Notes: a model not told the origin generated them from the sequence alone. Positions 52,703 through 62,289 are shown, counted from the first letter of the stretch. The stretch is 64,000 nucleotides of DNA from Candidatus Nitrospira neomarina (GCF_032051675.1 NZ_CP116968.1:1054001-1118000), one strand, 5' to 3'. Numbers and translations are program-made.

Positions 52703-52779
52703 AAATGGTTTTGATATGGTTTGGGTCGGAGAAATCTGACACGTCCTTGTTTAATGGTGGCGTAATTCTTAAATGATAA

Positions 52780-53472
52780 TCAGTTGGGCCGGGGAATGAA
52801 ATACCGTACGTCTTCGATTTGCACGACGGGCAAGATCATCCCGTCCCCTTTCTGATCATGAGAAAAACTATAGATGAGTGATTCATCGGCAACCAGAGTA
52901 CCAAAAAAAAGGACGCCGATGGCTATTTGCTCACCCTTTTGTTGCTGACTCCGAATTTGCTTGGCCGATTCCAGAGAGGGGATGGCCACCAGATAGTCGG
53001 GCAATCCCATGGGCTTAAAGCGAACTATCCCCCATGATGTGGATGTGAGTTCTGGGCCAAGGGCCACCAAAAATCCCTCGTATTCGGGCATATATCTACG
53101 GAGAAAGCCTGACCATAAGAAGGCAATGGGTTGTTGAAGGATGTCCTTGTGAATAAGGCGCGCCTCGTCTCGTGCGCGGTTGAGTTGAAACAGGCGTTCG
53201 CTTTCCTCCGTGTGATCCAGGCTTTGTAAGGTGTGCCAATCTGGCGGGTGGCCTTCAAGTTCCTGAAGGAATTGTTCCTGTTCTTTTGGAAGCAGGAGGG
53301 GTCGGATATTCTTAGGAATTAGTTGGTGCAAGGACTGGCTTTCCAGTTGGATAAGGGGTTGGATTCCTTTAGCCATGGGAGGTTGTCCGCTGACCTGATC
53401 CGGAACCTGGAGCCCTACCCATAAATTAAATAACCCGAGAGCAAAAAATAAGGTATTTGGGCTCCTTTTCAT
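52780..53472 (-). CDS. Secreted protein of unknown function
   Basis: 230 residues from the ATG at 53472, where a signal-like helix begins (KRSPNTLFFALGLFNLWVGLQ). The frame is open further upstream and would overlap tenA, which argues for the later start. The mature part is mixed helix (EQEQFLQELEGHPPDWHTL, LNRARDEARL) and a beta domain (GIVRFKPMGLPDYLVAIPS). No family was recognised. It sits between tenA and vanZ. Confidence 0.6.
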   Translation of the reverse strand: MKRSPNTLFFALGLFNLWVGLQVPDQVSGQPPMAKGIQPLIQLESQSLHQLIPKNIRPLLLPKEQEQFLQELEGHPPDWHTLQSLDHTEESERLFQLNRARDEARLIHKDILQQPIAFLWSGFLRRYMPEYEGFLVALGPELTSTSWGIVRFKPMGLPDYLVAIPSLESAKQIRSQQQKGEQIAIGVLFFGTLVADESLIYSFSHDQKGDGMILPVVQIEDVRYFIPRPN

Positions 53473-53579
53473 GTGTTGGCGTTCTCGGAGACAGGGGTTG
53501 GGTGAAAGAAAGCTCAGGGTTTTGGACTGGGTGGATTTAGCCCACGTCATGGTATGAAAAGATAAACACACCCAATCGG

Positions 53580-54248
53580 CTATATGGGCCATTTTTCTTC
53601 CCGCCAGGCCATATCCCAAAACATCCATTCGTATTGCGAACTGATGAGAAAGGCTTCCTCCATCCTGCCTTTTTCAGCCCTGCCTGCGGTTTTCGCGCAG
53701 CGATCGACGACTTCGCGCATCCATCGGGTGACTTCTGCAAATTCGGGTGACCCATACAGCTGCAACCATTCATAATACGGATGAGAGGGCTTGGGTGTTG
53801 CCTTTTCCAAGAGGTGGTGTCCGACTTCACAATAGACCCATGCACAGGGGAGAGCCACCACCGTAATTTCCCCGAGTGTCCCGGTTTGTGCCACGCTTCT
53901 CATATGGCGACAATAGGCATAATTTGTTGGAGAAAGGGGGGTGGATCGCATGTCTTTGGGGGAAAGAGCCCATTGTTTTCCATACGATTCATGAAGCCCT
54001 CGTTCGACGGTTATCGTGTCTTCAACGAGTTTGGCAAACCGAAGGGCCGTCTCTCCATCCGTCGCTTTAGCCGATCCAAGCGCAAAAACTCTGGCCAATT
54101 CTTCTAAATACCTTGCATCTTGAAGGATGTAATATTGAAACTTTTTTGCCGGTAACGTGCCTTTGCCCAGTGCCACGACGAAGGGATGTTTGAACTGGGC
54201 TGCCCAAATAGGCGCTGCACGATCTCGTAATTGTTCTGAGAAGGTCAT
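53580..54248 (-). CDS. tenA: TenA-family thiaminase II / aminopyrimidine aminohydrolase
   Basis: 222 residues. Catalytic residues match the B. subtilis enzyme nearly one to one: D44, Y47, Y112, C135 (VALPCAWVY) and E207 (SSQYEWMFWD). It salvages the pyrimidine half of degraded thiamine. The intact Cys marks the classical TenA-C group. It lies 40 bp after the lipoprotein thiol peroxidase gene on the same strand. It has the same fold as the CADD-like oxygenase at the left end but no iron ligands. Confidence 0.93.
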   Translation of the reverse strand: MTFSEQLRDRAAPIWAAQFKHPFVVALGKGTLPAKKFQYYILQDARYLEELARVFALGSAKATDGETALRFAKLVEDTITVERGLHESYGKQWALSPKDMRSTPLSPTNYAYCRHMRSVAQTGTLGEITVVALPCAWVYCEVGHHLLEKATPKPSHPYYEWLQLYGSPEFAEVTRWMREVVDRCAKTAGRAEKGRMEEAFLISSQYEWMFWDMAWREEKWPI

Positions 54249-54288
54249 GAGAGTCCGTGGTGAATTTTTCTTAACGTGTGTGGGGCCA

Positions 54289-54942
54289 CTAGTTTTGTAG
54301 AACGGAGCGAGCCACTTGAAAGGCTTTATCCATATCCGGCATATGGCCGAGATCAGGAGTGACCTGGAGATAGCGGATCACATTATTCGCATCGACGACC
54401 ATGACGGCTCGTGCCAGAACATGCGGCCCCTCCAACAGTAATCCGTGGGAAGCACCAAACTCTCCGCCTCGATAATCGGACAGAAATTTAACATTGGTAA
54501 TGCCTGCTTCCTTCGCAAATCGTTCTTGAGCGAAAGGGGTATCAATACTGATGGTGATCAGTTGCACCTGTTGATCAAGACCCTGGTTTTTCTCACTCAG
54601 ATAATGCGTTTGTTGTTCGCACACTTTCGTGTCCAGGGAAGGCACGATATTGATAATGCGGACTTTCCCTTGCGTTTCATGAATGTTGACGAGTGATAAA
54701 TCGCCTTTTGCCAATGGGACCGCACGTAGAGTCTCTCCGGCTTTCACTTCACTGCCACTCAGCGGCAAAGGGGCGCCTCGAAATAGAATGGTCGAACCCT
54801 CTCCTGTTCTGGCGCTTTCTTTGTCAACTGGAATGTTTTTGTAGGAAAATTCGTGTCCCGATTGACCATTAAGGGTCGAACAACCCGGCAACGAAACAGC
54901 CGTTAAAATGAGAAGTAACGAAATAAGCGAAATTTTTGGCAT
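54289..54942 (-). CDS. tpx: Lipoprotein thiol peroxidase (Tpx-like) lacking the resolving cysteine
   Basis: 217 residues. The lipobox S-L-P-G-C21 predicts a lipid anchor in the envelope; Tpx proteins are normally soluble and about 165 residues. The peroxidatic site PSLDTKVCEQQT is intact (C108). The resolving Cys, normally in a R-F-C segment, is Ala143 (FAQERFAKEAG), and no other Cys is present in the mature protein besides the anchor. It would have to work as a one-Cys enzyme using an external thiol. Confidence 0.88.
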   Translation of the reverse strand: MPKISLISLLLILTAVSLPGCSTLNGQSGHEFSYKNIPVDKESARTGEGSTILFRGAPLPLSGSEVKAGETLRAVPLAKGDLSLVNIHETQGKVRIINIVPSLDTKVCEQQTHYLSEKNQGLDQQVQLITISIDTPFAQERFAKEAGITNVKFLSDYRGGEFGASHGLLLEGPHVLARAVMVVDANNVIRYLQVTPDLGHMPDMDKAFQVARSVLQN

Positions 54943-55052
54943 AATGATGCTCCTTCTATCCGGATCGGTGCTCCGAGCTTTTGGGGCCGTGGTGTGTAAA
55001 CACTATCATTTTCTTGCAAGCTTAGGGTGATAACCTGTTGGGTAATGTTTCT

Positions 55053-56006
55053 TCAGGATTTTCGTTCTAAAAATGAGAGGATGTATTGATTCACGATAGT
55101 GGGTGCTTCCCATTGTGCAAGGTGGCCGGCCTCAGGGATGACATGCCATTCAACATGCGGTAACTGGTCTTTTACCCGTTCACCGACCTGGAGTGGAAAC
55201 ACCCCATCATGCTCCCCCCACAAGAGCAGGACCTGATGAGCAATCTTTTGAAGCCTTTTTCCATATTGTCCCTCCCATGTCTTGATATTGTCCATTAAAG
55301 AATAGAGGGGGGCAAGAAAGTCGCCCCTCTGGCGATTATGAAATGAACGGTCAATGATAGTAGGGGAAATGAGTGCTGAATTATAAATGATTTCTTTGAG
55401 AATATATTCCGTGGTCCTTTTTCCTGCCATCCAATTTCCCAATTTGGCGAGCCAGAGGGGAGGGCGGTGATGGAGAAAGCTCTGGTAATGCGGGGAAGCG
55501 ATACTGTTTTCCACCTGGGCAGGAAATCCAGAAATAAGCACAAGTCGTTCCACACGTTCCGGATAGTCAAGGGCCATGGCCATCGCCAACCCGGCTCCCA
55601 TGGAATTTCCGACCAAGGTGGCTCGTGGAATATTGAGGGTATCCATGAATTCCCGGAAAAACTCCAAGAGGTATTTTGGTGTGTACGCGCCTTCCGGTTT
55701 ATCAGAGAGCCCAGAGCCGAGTAAATCCAGGATGATAACCCGATGAGTTTGGGACAAAACAGAATATTGATGTTCCCATTGCCACATCGACCCGCCAAAT
55801 CCATGGATAAGGATAAGCGGTGGACCTTGCCCGACGTCAAGATAGGCAATGCGATGGGTGTTGACTCTGGCGATCTGATAGGGCACACGTTGGATCAGTT
55901 CGATTCCGGAAGGGAGTGCCCTGAGAGAGGAACAACCCAAGATCGTCAAGCATCCAAGTGAAACCATGAAAAGGAGGAAGGATCGAAAGTCAGAACGGCC
56001 CTGCAT
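55053..56006 (-). CDS. Alpha/beta-hydrolase lipoprotein
   Basis: 317 residues. Lipobox T-I-L-G-C25. The fold shows the oxyanion motif HGFGGS, the nucleophile S135 in GNSMGAG, the acid in WGEHDGVFP and the base His in EAGHLAQWEAP. It resembles the epoxide-hydrolase/C-C hydrolase type; as a lipoprotein it should act on envelope esters or peptides. It starts 2 bp after the pyruvate carboxylase B stop on the same strand, so co-transcription is certain to likely. Confidence 0.87.
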   Translation of the reverse strand: MQGRSDFRSFLLFMVSLGCLTILGCSSLRALPSGIELIQRVPYQIARVNTHRIAYLDVGQGPPLILIHGFGGSMWQWEHQYSVLSQTHRVIILDLLGSGLSDKPEGAYTPKYLLEFFREFMDTLNIPRATLVGNSMGAGLAMAMALDYPERVERLVLISGFPAQVENSIASPHYQSFLHHRPPLWLAKLGNWMAGKRTTEYILKEIIYNSALISPTIIDRSFHNRQRGDFLAPLYSLMDNIKTWEGQYGKRLQKIAHQVLLLWGEHDGVFPLQVGERVKDQLPHVEWHVIPEAGHLAQWEAPTIVNQYILSFLERKS

Positions 56007-56008
56007 TA

Positions 56009-57964
56009 TTATTCCAGATGAATCAGCGTTTCATCAGGATTCACTTCATCCCCTTCTCTCACGTAGATGGTGATGACCGACCCGGCAATAGGCGATTGGA
56101 CGCGATTTTCCATTTTCATGGCTTCCACCACCAACAGAGAATCACCGACGTTGACACTTGAACCCTCGGTCACCAGGACCTTGACCACCCGGCCAGGCAT
56201 GGGTGTGGTCACGTCCCCGGGTTGTGATGGCTTGGGACGTTTTTCCGTCTTTGATGTGTGGGATGGTGGAGGGTCAGGTGAGCCGGCTAAGACTTCTTGA
56301 ATCGGTTCGAGATATACTTCTTCAAGTTTGTCATTCACCTTAATATAATAGGGTTTCACGCCGTCAACCGTCTGTCCGGATCCCGATACCCGAATATGAT
56401 AGGCTTCCCCGTGAACCGTCACGTTAAATTCTACCGGGGCTAAATGAAGATCGTGAGCCACAGCCGGACCACTCTCCGAGGAGTCATGAAGAGGTTCGGG
56501 TTTTAGCTCTCCTCGCTCCCGTTCATCAAAAAATTGCAACGCCACGGATGGGAGCAGTGCATAGGAGACAATGTCTTCTTCAGCCATCTCTCGCCCAACG
56601 AGTTCCTGTTTTGCATCGTCCAGTTCAGGGTCAAGGTTGTCAGCGGGACGACCGGACACGGGGACATCACCTTCCAAAGCTTTTTGTCGTATCTTGGAGT
56701 TGAGGGTGCCCGGTGGTTTCCCATACAAACCTTGAAAGTAATTTTTGGTTTCATTGGTAATCACTTTATAGCGTTCACCGGTTAAAATATTCAGCGTCGC
56801 TTGCGTTCCGACAATTTGGCTGGTGGGGGTGACGAGGGGAGGATACCCCATGTCTTTTCGCACGCGTGGGATTTCTTCCAGCACTTCTTTGATTTTCCCC
56901 AGGGCATTTTGCTCGGCCAATTGGGCTGCCAAATTCGAGAGCATTCCACCAGGCACTTGGGAGAGAAGAATGTCCGTGTCGACACCGGTAAAATCGCTTT
57001 CAAATTGGCGATAGCGTTTTCGGGCCTTGCGTAATTTATCCGCAGCCGGAGCAATTTGCTCAAGATTCAATTTCGTGTCATACGGTGTGTTCCGCAGGGC
57101 GGCAATAAACGATTCGGTTGGAGGGTGGGAGGTACCGCCGGAAAGGGGAGATAAGGCGGTATCCAGAATATCCAACCCGCCCATAATCGCCATCAGGGAA
57201 GACATGGAAGCCATACCGGAGGTGTAATGTGTGTGCAGGTGAATGGGGACCCGGACCGTGGCCTTTAATCGTGAAATCAATTCATAGGCTTCAAAGGGAG
57301 GAAGGAGTCCGGCCATATCTTTGATGCAAATGGTGTCTGCCCCCAGATCTTCGAGTTGTTTGGCTTGTTCCACAAAATGATTCAGACTGTGGACCGGACT
57401 GACGGTATAACAAATGGTTGCTTCGATATGCTTGCCACACGCTTTCACCACTTCCATGGCCGGCCTGATATTTCTGATGTCATTCAGTGCATCAAAGATT
57501 CTGAAGACATCAATGCCGTTTTGAGCGGACAATTCAATGAATTTTTCAAGGACGTCGTCAGCATAGTGTCGATATCCCACAAGGTTTTGCCCACGCAAAA
57601 GCATTTGAAGACGGGTTTTCGGCATGGCCTCCCGGAAAGCTCGTAGGCGCTCCCAGGGGTCTTCCTTAAGAAACCGGAGGCAGGAATCGAAGGTGGCACC
57701 ACCCCACACTTCTAGTGACCAAAATCCGACTTCGTCTAATTCGGATGCCACAGATAAGAGATCCTCTGTGCGCATGCGGGTTGCCAAAAGAGATTGGTGT
57801 CCATCCCGAAGAGCCACATCGGTTAAAAAGACCTGTCGCTTCGGAGATGCTTCGATATCCAGAGCGGGAGCGGCATCCAATTTTGTCCGGGTAGGGACGG
57901 GACGACTGGGTTTCCTGCTTTTATCAGAGTGTGTGGATTTTCGTGACATAAGGCGACCTTTCAC
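56009..57964 (-). CDS. pycB: Pyruvate carboxylase subunit B (carboxyltransferase plus biotin carrier)
   Basis: 651 residues. A DRE-TIM-type carboxyltransferase (TDVALRDGHQSLLATRMR, HLHTHYTSG) is followed by the conserved PYC_OADA domain and a biotinyl domain with EAMKMEN, biotin on K617. Its match to oxaloacetate decarboxylase alpha is equal by sequence; the biotin carboxylase gene 36 bp upstream argues for the two-subunit pyruvate carboxylase, which replenishes oxaloacetate. That fits a carbon-fixing Nitrospira-like cell using the reductive TCA cycle. Confidence 0.9.
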   Translation of the reverse strand: MKGRLMSRKSTHSDKSRKPSRPVPTRTKLDAAPALDIEASPKRQVFLTDVALRDGHQSLLATRMRTEDLLSVASELDEVGFWSLEVWGGATFDSCLRFLKEDPWERLRAFREAMPKTRLQMLLRGQNLVGYRHYADDVLEKFIELSAQNGIDVFRIFDALNDIRNIRPAMEVVKACGKHIEATICYTVSPVHSLNHFVEQAKQLEDLGADTICIKDMAGLLPPFEAYELISRLKATVRVPIHLHTHYTSGMASMSSLMAIMGGLDILDTALSPLSGGTSHPPTESFIAALRNTPYDTKLNLEQIAPAADKLRKARKRYRQFESDFTGVDTDILLSQVPGGMLSNLAAQLAEQNALGKIKEVLEEIPRVRKDMGYPPLVTPTSQIVGTQATLNILTGERYKVITNETKNYFQGLYGKPPGTLNSKIRQKALEGDVPVSGRPADNLDPELDDAKQELVGREMAEEDIVSYALLPSVALQFFDERERGELKPEPLHDSSESGPAVAHDLHLAPVEFNVTVHGEAYHIRVSGSGQTVDGVKPYYIKVNDKLEEVYLEPIQEVLAGSPDPPPSHTSKTEKRPKPSQPGDVTTPMPGRVVKVLVTEGSSVNVGDSLLVVEAMKMENRVQSPIAGSVITIYVREGDEVNPDETLIHLE

Positions 57965-58000
57965 ATGTGCAACGGGATCACAACGTTATCATGATGGTGG

Positions 58001-59419
58001 TTATAATCCTTCGAACGCGGCGATGGCTGCGGACAGGGCAATAACCAGATCCTCCGGTTCTTCTGCTTCCTCATATTCAAAGAGTTCTGGATGGCGTTCA
58101 AGATAGGAGGTGTCAAATCGCCCGGCTCGAAAATCCGGTTCTTCCATGAGCTTTGTCATAAATGGAATAGTGGTTTTGACCCCCCGCAGGACGAATTCTT
58201 CGAGTGAGCGATGAGTTCGGCGAACCGTTTCGTCCCAGGTTCGACCATGAACCGTCAACTTGGCTAACAGAGCATCATAATACGGAGGGACGGTATAATC
58301 TTTGTACACCGCTCCGTCAATGCGGACACCAACGCCGCCAGGAGATAAATAGGCCGTAATTTTTCCCGACGAGGGTCGAAATCCGTTTTGGGGATCTTCC
58401 GCATTCACCCGACATTGAATGGCATACCCCTGGAGATTGACCTCATGCTGCCCGAAGACCAGAGGGCGTCCTGCGGCAATCCATAGTTGGGATTGCACAA
58501 TATCAACCGTGGTAATCTGTTCCGTGACAGTGTGTTCCACTTGGATGCGGGGGTTCATTTCCATGAAATAATATCGTCCATCGGGATCTAACAAAAACTC
58601 CACGGTCCCGGCATTATAAAACTGGGCGGCGCGAGCCATAGCAATGGCCGCTTCTCCCATTTCCGCCCGTAGTCGAGGGGTTAACACAAGTGACGGGGCG
58701 ATTTCTATCAGTTTTTGATGGCGCCGCTGAATCGAACAATCACGTTCTCCCAGGTGAATCACATAGCCGTTTTTGTCTGCCAGTAATTGAAATTCAATAT
58801 GGTGTGGTCGTTCCACATATTTTTCAAGAAATAATTCCCCGTTTCCAAAGGCTGCCAGAGCTTCACGGGCTCCCGCCTCCATGGCCTCTTGTAATTCATC
58901 ATCCGAACGCACAACGCGGAGGCCTCGCCCTCCACCTCCGGCGCTGGCTTTGACCATAACGGGGTATCCCGCCTTATGGGAGAACGTGAGTGCCTCTTCT
59001 AGAGTACCCACACTGCTATCTGTCCCTGGAACAACGGGGACGCCAATTTTAATGGCCAGTGCTCGAGCCTGGACCTTATCGCCCAGTAGTTCAAGTGAAT
59101 GAGGAGATGGGCCAATAAAGAGAATGCCGGCTTCTTCGCAGATCCGGGCAAAATCGGCATTTTCTGCTAAAAATCCATATCCTGGGTGAATGGCATCCGC
59201 TCGAATACGCTTCGCCAATCCTACAATTTGTCGAGCATCAAGGTAACCTTGCACAGGGCCCGGACCGACTAAATACGCTTCATTGGCTTTTTTGACGTAA
59301 ATGGCGGTGGCATCACTTTCTGAATAAATCGCCGCCGTGGCAATGCCGAATTCTCGACATGCCCGGATGACCCGCATCGCAATTTCTCCTCGATTGGCAA
59401 CTAAAACTTTTTTTAACAT
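58001..59419 (-). CDS. pycA: Pyruvate carboxylase subunit A (biotin carboxylase)
   Basis: 472 residues from the ATG at 59419 (MLKKVLVANRGEIAMRV). ATP-grasp domain with KASAGGGGRGLRVV and the catalytic EMNPRIQVEHTVTE. It carboxylates biotin on the partner subunit with bicarbonate and ATP. Nothing separates it from an acetyl-CoA carboxylase biotin carboxylase except the neighbouring pycB, 36 bp downstream. An ORF opening at 59455 is less likely. Confidence 0.92.
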   Translation of the reverse strand: MLKKVLVANRGEIAMRVIRACREFGIATAAIYSESDATAIYVKKANEAYLVGPGPVQGYLDARQIVGLAKRIRADAIHPGYGFLAENADFARICEEAGILFIGPSPHSLELLGDKVQARALAIKIGVPVVPGTDSSVGTLEEALTFSHKAGYPVMVKASAGGGGRGLRVVRSDDELQEAMEAGAREALAAFGNGELFLEKYVERPHHIEFQLLADKNGYVIHLGERDCSIQRRHQKLIEIAPSLVLTPRLRAEMGEAAIAMARAAQFYNAGTVEFLLDPDGRYYFMEMNPRIQVEHTVTEQITTVDIVQSQLWIAAGRPLVFGQHEVNLQGYAIQCRVNAEDPQNGFRPSSGKITAYLSPGGVGVRIDGAVYKDYTVPPYYDALLAKLTVHGRTWDETVRRTHRSLEEFVLRGVKTTIPFMTKLMEEPDFRAGRFDTSYLERHPELFEYEEAEEPEDLVIALSAAIAAFEGL

Positions 59420-59541
59420 TCGATTCTGTGTTGTGTCGTAATAATTTGAAATCAATGACCGTGGCAGGTGATGCTCCGGTCTTTTTCACGAGGCTGAGAT
59501 GGTATCAGAAGATGGACGACCGAATCAGGGTTTTCCGCCAA

Positions 59542-60438
59542 TTATTGACTGGTAAGAAGTGGATAAAATTTCCCTTTTCGCATCAGGTTTTGGCCTTCCC
59601 GTGAGAGAGCAAATTGTTCAAAGGCCAGGGCCTGAGGTGAAGGTTGGGCATTTGTGATGAGCATCACGGGTCGTTGGAGTGGATAGCGATTATCCAGTAC
59701 CGTTTGTACTTCAGGCTCCACGCGATTAATAAACAGAAGATTGATCGCGACTCCATCCTCTTTCGCCCGGAGAGCCGGAGTCATGGATACAAACGTGATT
59801 CCCTCAAGATTTCCACTTACTGCTTTAATGGCCTCATCCTCGGTTCCCGCTCTAAAGGCGGAACGCGGGATCCCATCCGGAATACCTAATATTTTTTCGA
59901 AACCCTGTCGAATATTTTCATTCGTGGTTCGATTGATGAGCACAATTTTGGTTTGAGGGGCTTCCTCATAGACCTGAGACCAATACCGGATTTTTCCGGA
60001 AAAGACATCCGCAACCTGCTGGGTGGTCATTTCTTTCACGGGGTTTGAAAAATTCGTTAAGACAGCGACGCCGTCTCTGGCAATTGCCGTAGATCTGAGG
60101 GAAGGAACCTCTTCCCCCGTAATGCCAATGTCGGCTTCGTTAAGTTCGATAGTTCGGATTGGCTTGGCATTGGGATGCCAAAATATATCAACGGAAACAG
60201 AAGGATGGCGGGACTCAAATTCCGCAGCCAGAATTTCCAGGAGATATCGCTCTGGTCCATTTCCAACGATAAGAATGGTCCCTGAAATCGGAGATGGAGC
60301 CGTAAGGGGAGGCTCTGAATTAGGAGATTCTTTTGAATGAACAGGGGCCATTGGAAGAATGAGTCCCCAGAGAAAACCTATCCCGACCACAAAAGAAACC
60401 TTGCCAACTATATTGTTAAAGAGCCGGGTGGCCGCCAT
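59542..60438 (-). CDS. PstS-like periplasmic substrate-binding protein
   Basis: 298 residues. A signal helix (GKVSFVVGIGFLWGLILPM) precedes a type II periplasmic-binding fold with the pattern ADIGITGEEV, VADVFSGKIRYWSQV and INRTTNENIRQGFEKI, as in phosphate-binding PstS relatives. No pstC/A/B genes lie near, so it may be an orphan binding protein or a phosphate-sensing component. ATG at 60438 is one choice; 60465 is also in frame. Confidence 0.78.
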   Translation of the reverse strand: MAATRLFNNIVGKVSFVVGIGFLWGLILPMAPVHSKESPNSEPPLTAPSPISGTILIVGNGPERYLLEILAAEFESRHPSVSVDIFWHPNAKPIRTIELNEADIGITGEEVPSLRSTAIARDGVAVLTNFSNPVKEMTTQQVADVFSGKIRYWSQVYEEAPQTKIVLINRTTNENIRQGFEKILGIPDGIPRSAFRAGTEDEAIKAVSGNLEGITFVSMTPALRAKEDGVAINLLFINRVEPEVQTVLDNRYPLQRPVMLITNAQPSPQALAFEQFALSREGQNLMRKGKFYPLLTSQ

Positions 60439-60623
60439 ATTTCTTAGGTTCCTTAGCAAGAACAACCGTTGCGCAAGTGGTCGAAACTACAGAAAAAGTT
60501 ATCACCAAGAATAAAAAACGGGCACATCTTTCCGGTTTATGGAAATAAATGTCAAGGGGAGAGGAATGGGGAAGTGAGAAAATCTTGGGCGATCACCATT
60601 CAAAGGGCCGCCCAAGCTTTACC

Positions 60624-60917
60624 CTATTCTCCTCCGGAGGGTTGGGAATTGGCTTCGGTCGGGGCCGCGCGCTGGCCCATAATTGGGGGGAGTTTGGAAA
60701 ACTTATCCATTCGTTCATTCAGCATATTATAGGCTTTGCCTTCAGCGAATCCTGGTTTATGTGTTCCCACAATTTTTGACGCAAACGAGGACATAATTCG
60801 TCGGCTTTGGGTGGTATTGCATTTTGGGCAAAGCGTTTCTTCCGGTTTTACGCTCAGGGCTTGCATGGCCTCATAATGATGATCGCACCCTTCGCAGACA
60901 TATTCATACAATGGCAT
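60624..60917 (-). CDS. FmdB-family zinc-ribbon protein
   Basis: 97 residues. It begins MPLYEYVCEGCDHHYE with zinc ligands C8 and C11, then C30 and C33 (CPKC). FmdB-type regulators are short proteins of unclear function first linked to formamidase genes. The tail is polar. An AAAGGAG site lies before the ATG. It ends the leftward series and lies divergent to a short rightward gene. Confidence 0.9.
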   Translation of the reverse strand: MPLYEYVCEGCDHHYEAMQALSVKPEETLCPKCNTTQSRRIMSSFASKIVGTHKPGFAEGKAYNMLNERMDKFSKLPPIMGQRAAPTEANSQPSGGE

Positions 60918-61045
60918 ACATAACTCCTTTGAAATTATACGAGGATGAACATGAATAATATCTCCGTTAGAGTTTGAGTATATCGAAGATTATATTGACG
61001 TGGCCAATAGCTAATTGAGGTGTGTCTGAAATTGTTCAGAAAAGA

Positions 61046-61075
61046 TTGACGGCAAGTTTATGATTTCACTATAAT
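61046..61075 (+). promoter_or_regulatory. Sigma70 promoter of a 59-residue gene
   Basis: TTGACG (61046-61051), 18-bp spacer, TATAAT (61070-61075). Transcription should start near 61082, about 37 bp before the small gene's ATG. It is among the best promoters visible in the window. Confidence 0.7.
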
Positions 61076-61118
61076 TTTTCGTTGGTCTTATTACAGACAA
61101 TTTTTGGAGGAATGAGTC

Positions 61119-61298
61119 ATGTCGGTGTTAATTCGGAAATTTAAATTGCCCACTGGAATGGTCAAGGAAGAGCGCATCGACGATCCAGATCGCATTGAGC
61201 GGTATATGCAGTTTTTTGATAAAGAGCAGCAAGCTAAGCTTGATGCCGGCCAAAAGGTTTTTTTAGACAAAGATGAATGGCAATTTGTTGATAACTGA
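61119..61298 (+). CDS. Small conserved-looking protein, function unknown
   Basis: 59 residues, too short for usual gene thresholds. It begins MSVLIRKFKLPTGMVKEERI and ends EWQFVDN. A perfect GGAGG lies 6 bp before the ATG and a strong promoter 44 bp upstream. The composition is acidic and Lys-rich with an Asp/Glu-rich middle. No family recognised. Expression signals make it a real gene. Confidence 0.75.
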   Translation: MSVLIRKFKLPTGMVKEERIDDPDRIERYMQFFDKEQQAKLDAGQKVFLDKDEWQFVDN

Positions 61299-61416
61299 AT
61301 TCCTGCAGGGCAGGCTCCCTCTCCGTTATACTCCGACCAGGTTGTTCCCACGTCAAATGTTGATCGTGTCTGTGGGGCAGGCTCGGCTTACCACTCAGTG
61401 AAGGAGCATCACGACT

Positions 61417-61620
61417 ATGGGGTATTGGATCCATTTGAAACGATCACTTGATGAAGCGATGATCCATCGGGATCGTTGCCCGGAGGTGCCTTCAGGCCCG
61501 CATCGGTCTGACTTTTGGGAGGGTGGGTGGACCGAATATCCGGATAAGGATACGGCTCTGGAATATTTGGAAAATACTGACGCATCCCAGCAACTCAAAT
61601 GTCCCTTATGTAAACCGTAA
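61417..61620 (+). CDS. Small hypothetical protein with CPLC tail
   Basis: 67 residues. AAGGAG precedes the ATG by 10 bp. The protein is aromatic-rich (FWEGGWTEYPD) and ends LKCPLCKP; with the earlier C21 it may bind zinc. It lies 118 bp after the 59-residue gene on the same strand, perhaps in one transcript. The function is unknown. Confidence 0.65.
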   Translation: MGYWIHLKRSLDEAMIHRDRCPEVPSGPHRSDFWEGGWTEYPDKDTALEYLENTDASQQLKCPLCKP

Positions 61621-61685
61621 CTCGTGTTTGCAGATAATCGGTTCATCAGTCTGTGAACAGGATTCTTCCGTATTAATTTTTTTGT

Positions 61686-62120
61686 ATGGCTGAGAAGTTT
61701 GCAAATGCCCGGTGGGTCAAGGAGGGATTTTTAGACAATCGGATTGGCGGATCCGTTATTGGACAAATTACCTTTGCCGGGCTTGAGACTGTGGATGTGT
61801 ATTTAGTAGGTGATTTTGTTGGAGAGATTGCCGGAAAGGTGATTGGTTTTCGTAATCCGCGCTTTTTAGATGATCCTCAGGCAGGAGAATCGTTATATGA
61901 TTTTTCCGTCCCTCAATTAGGAAAAGTCAGTCTTATGTCGTTTGATCCGCATCCTCTTCTTGAACCCCATCCCTACTTTGAATGGTTTTCTACTCATCAA
62001 CAACATTATCGCATTGAGCTGCAGCCGGATGAGGCGTGGCTCCTGTCTGAAGTTGAACAAGATGCTGTGGAGGACCAGGCTCAGCGGATCCGGCAAGAGC
62101 TAACACCTCTCCTGCCATGA
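61686..62120 (+). CDS. Hypothetical protein
   Basis: 144 residues. There is no signal peptide or membrane helix. A beta-rich first half (GQITFAGLETVDVYLVGDFVGEIAGKVIGFRNP) is followed by a polar helical tail. No family recognised. The ATG at 61686 lacks a classic ribosome site (upstream is T-rich). Codon use and composition resemble the neighbours. It lies 66 bp after the CPLC gene. Confidence 0.6.
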   Translation: MAEKFANARWVKEGFLDNRIGGSVIGQITFAGLETVDVYLVGDFVGEIAGKVIGFRNPRFLDDPQAGESLYDFSVPQLGKVSLMSFDPHPLLEPHPYFEWFSTHQQHYRIELQPDEAWLLSEVEQDAVEDQAQRIRQELTPLLP

Positions 62121-62289
62121 ACAGATGTGAGTGTGTGTTGTGTCCTTGTGTTACCCTAAGGCCATGGATGAAAATTTTATGGTAATAGGTGGTCTCAGGA
62201 AAATGATCTGTGCATATGGACCAGTCACGCCACCTATGTTCGTTATTGATTGATTGACTCACTCTTTTTCCATTCGTAGAATGCCCGCC

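Noticed and set aside
53781-54107. Rightward 108-codon frame
   Set aside because: Antisense shadow of tenA.
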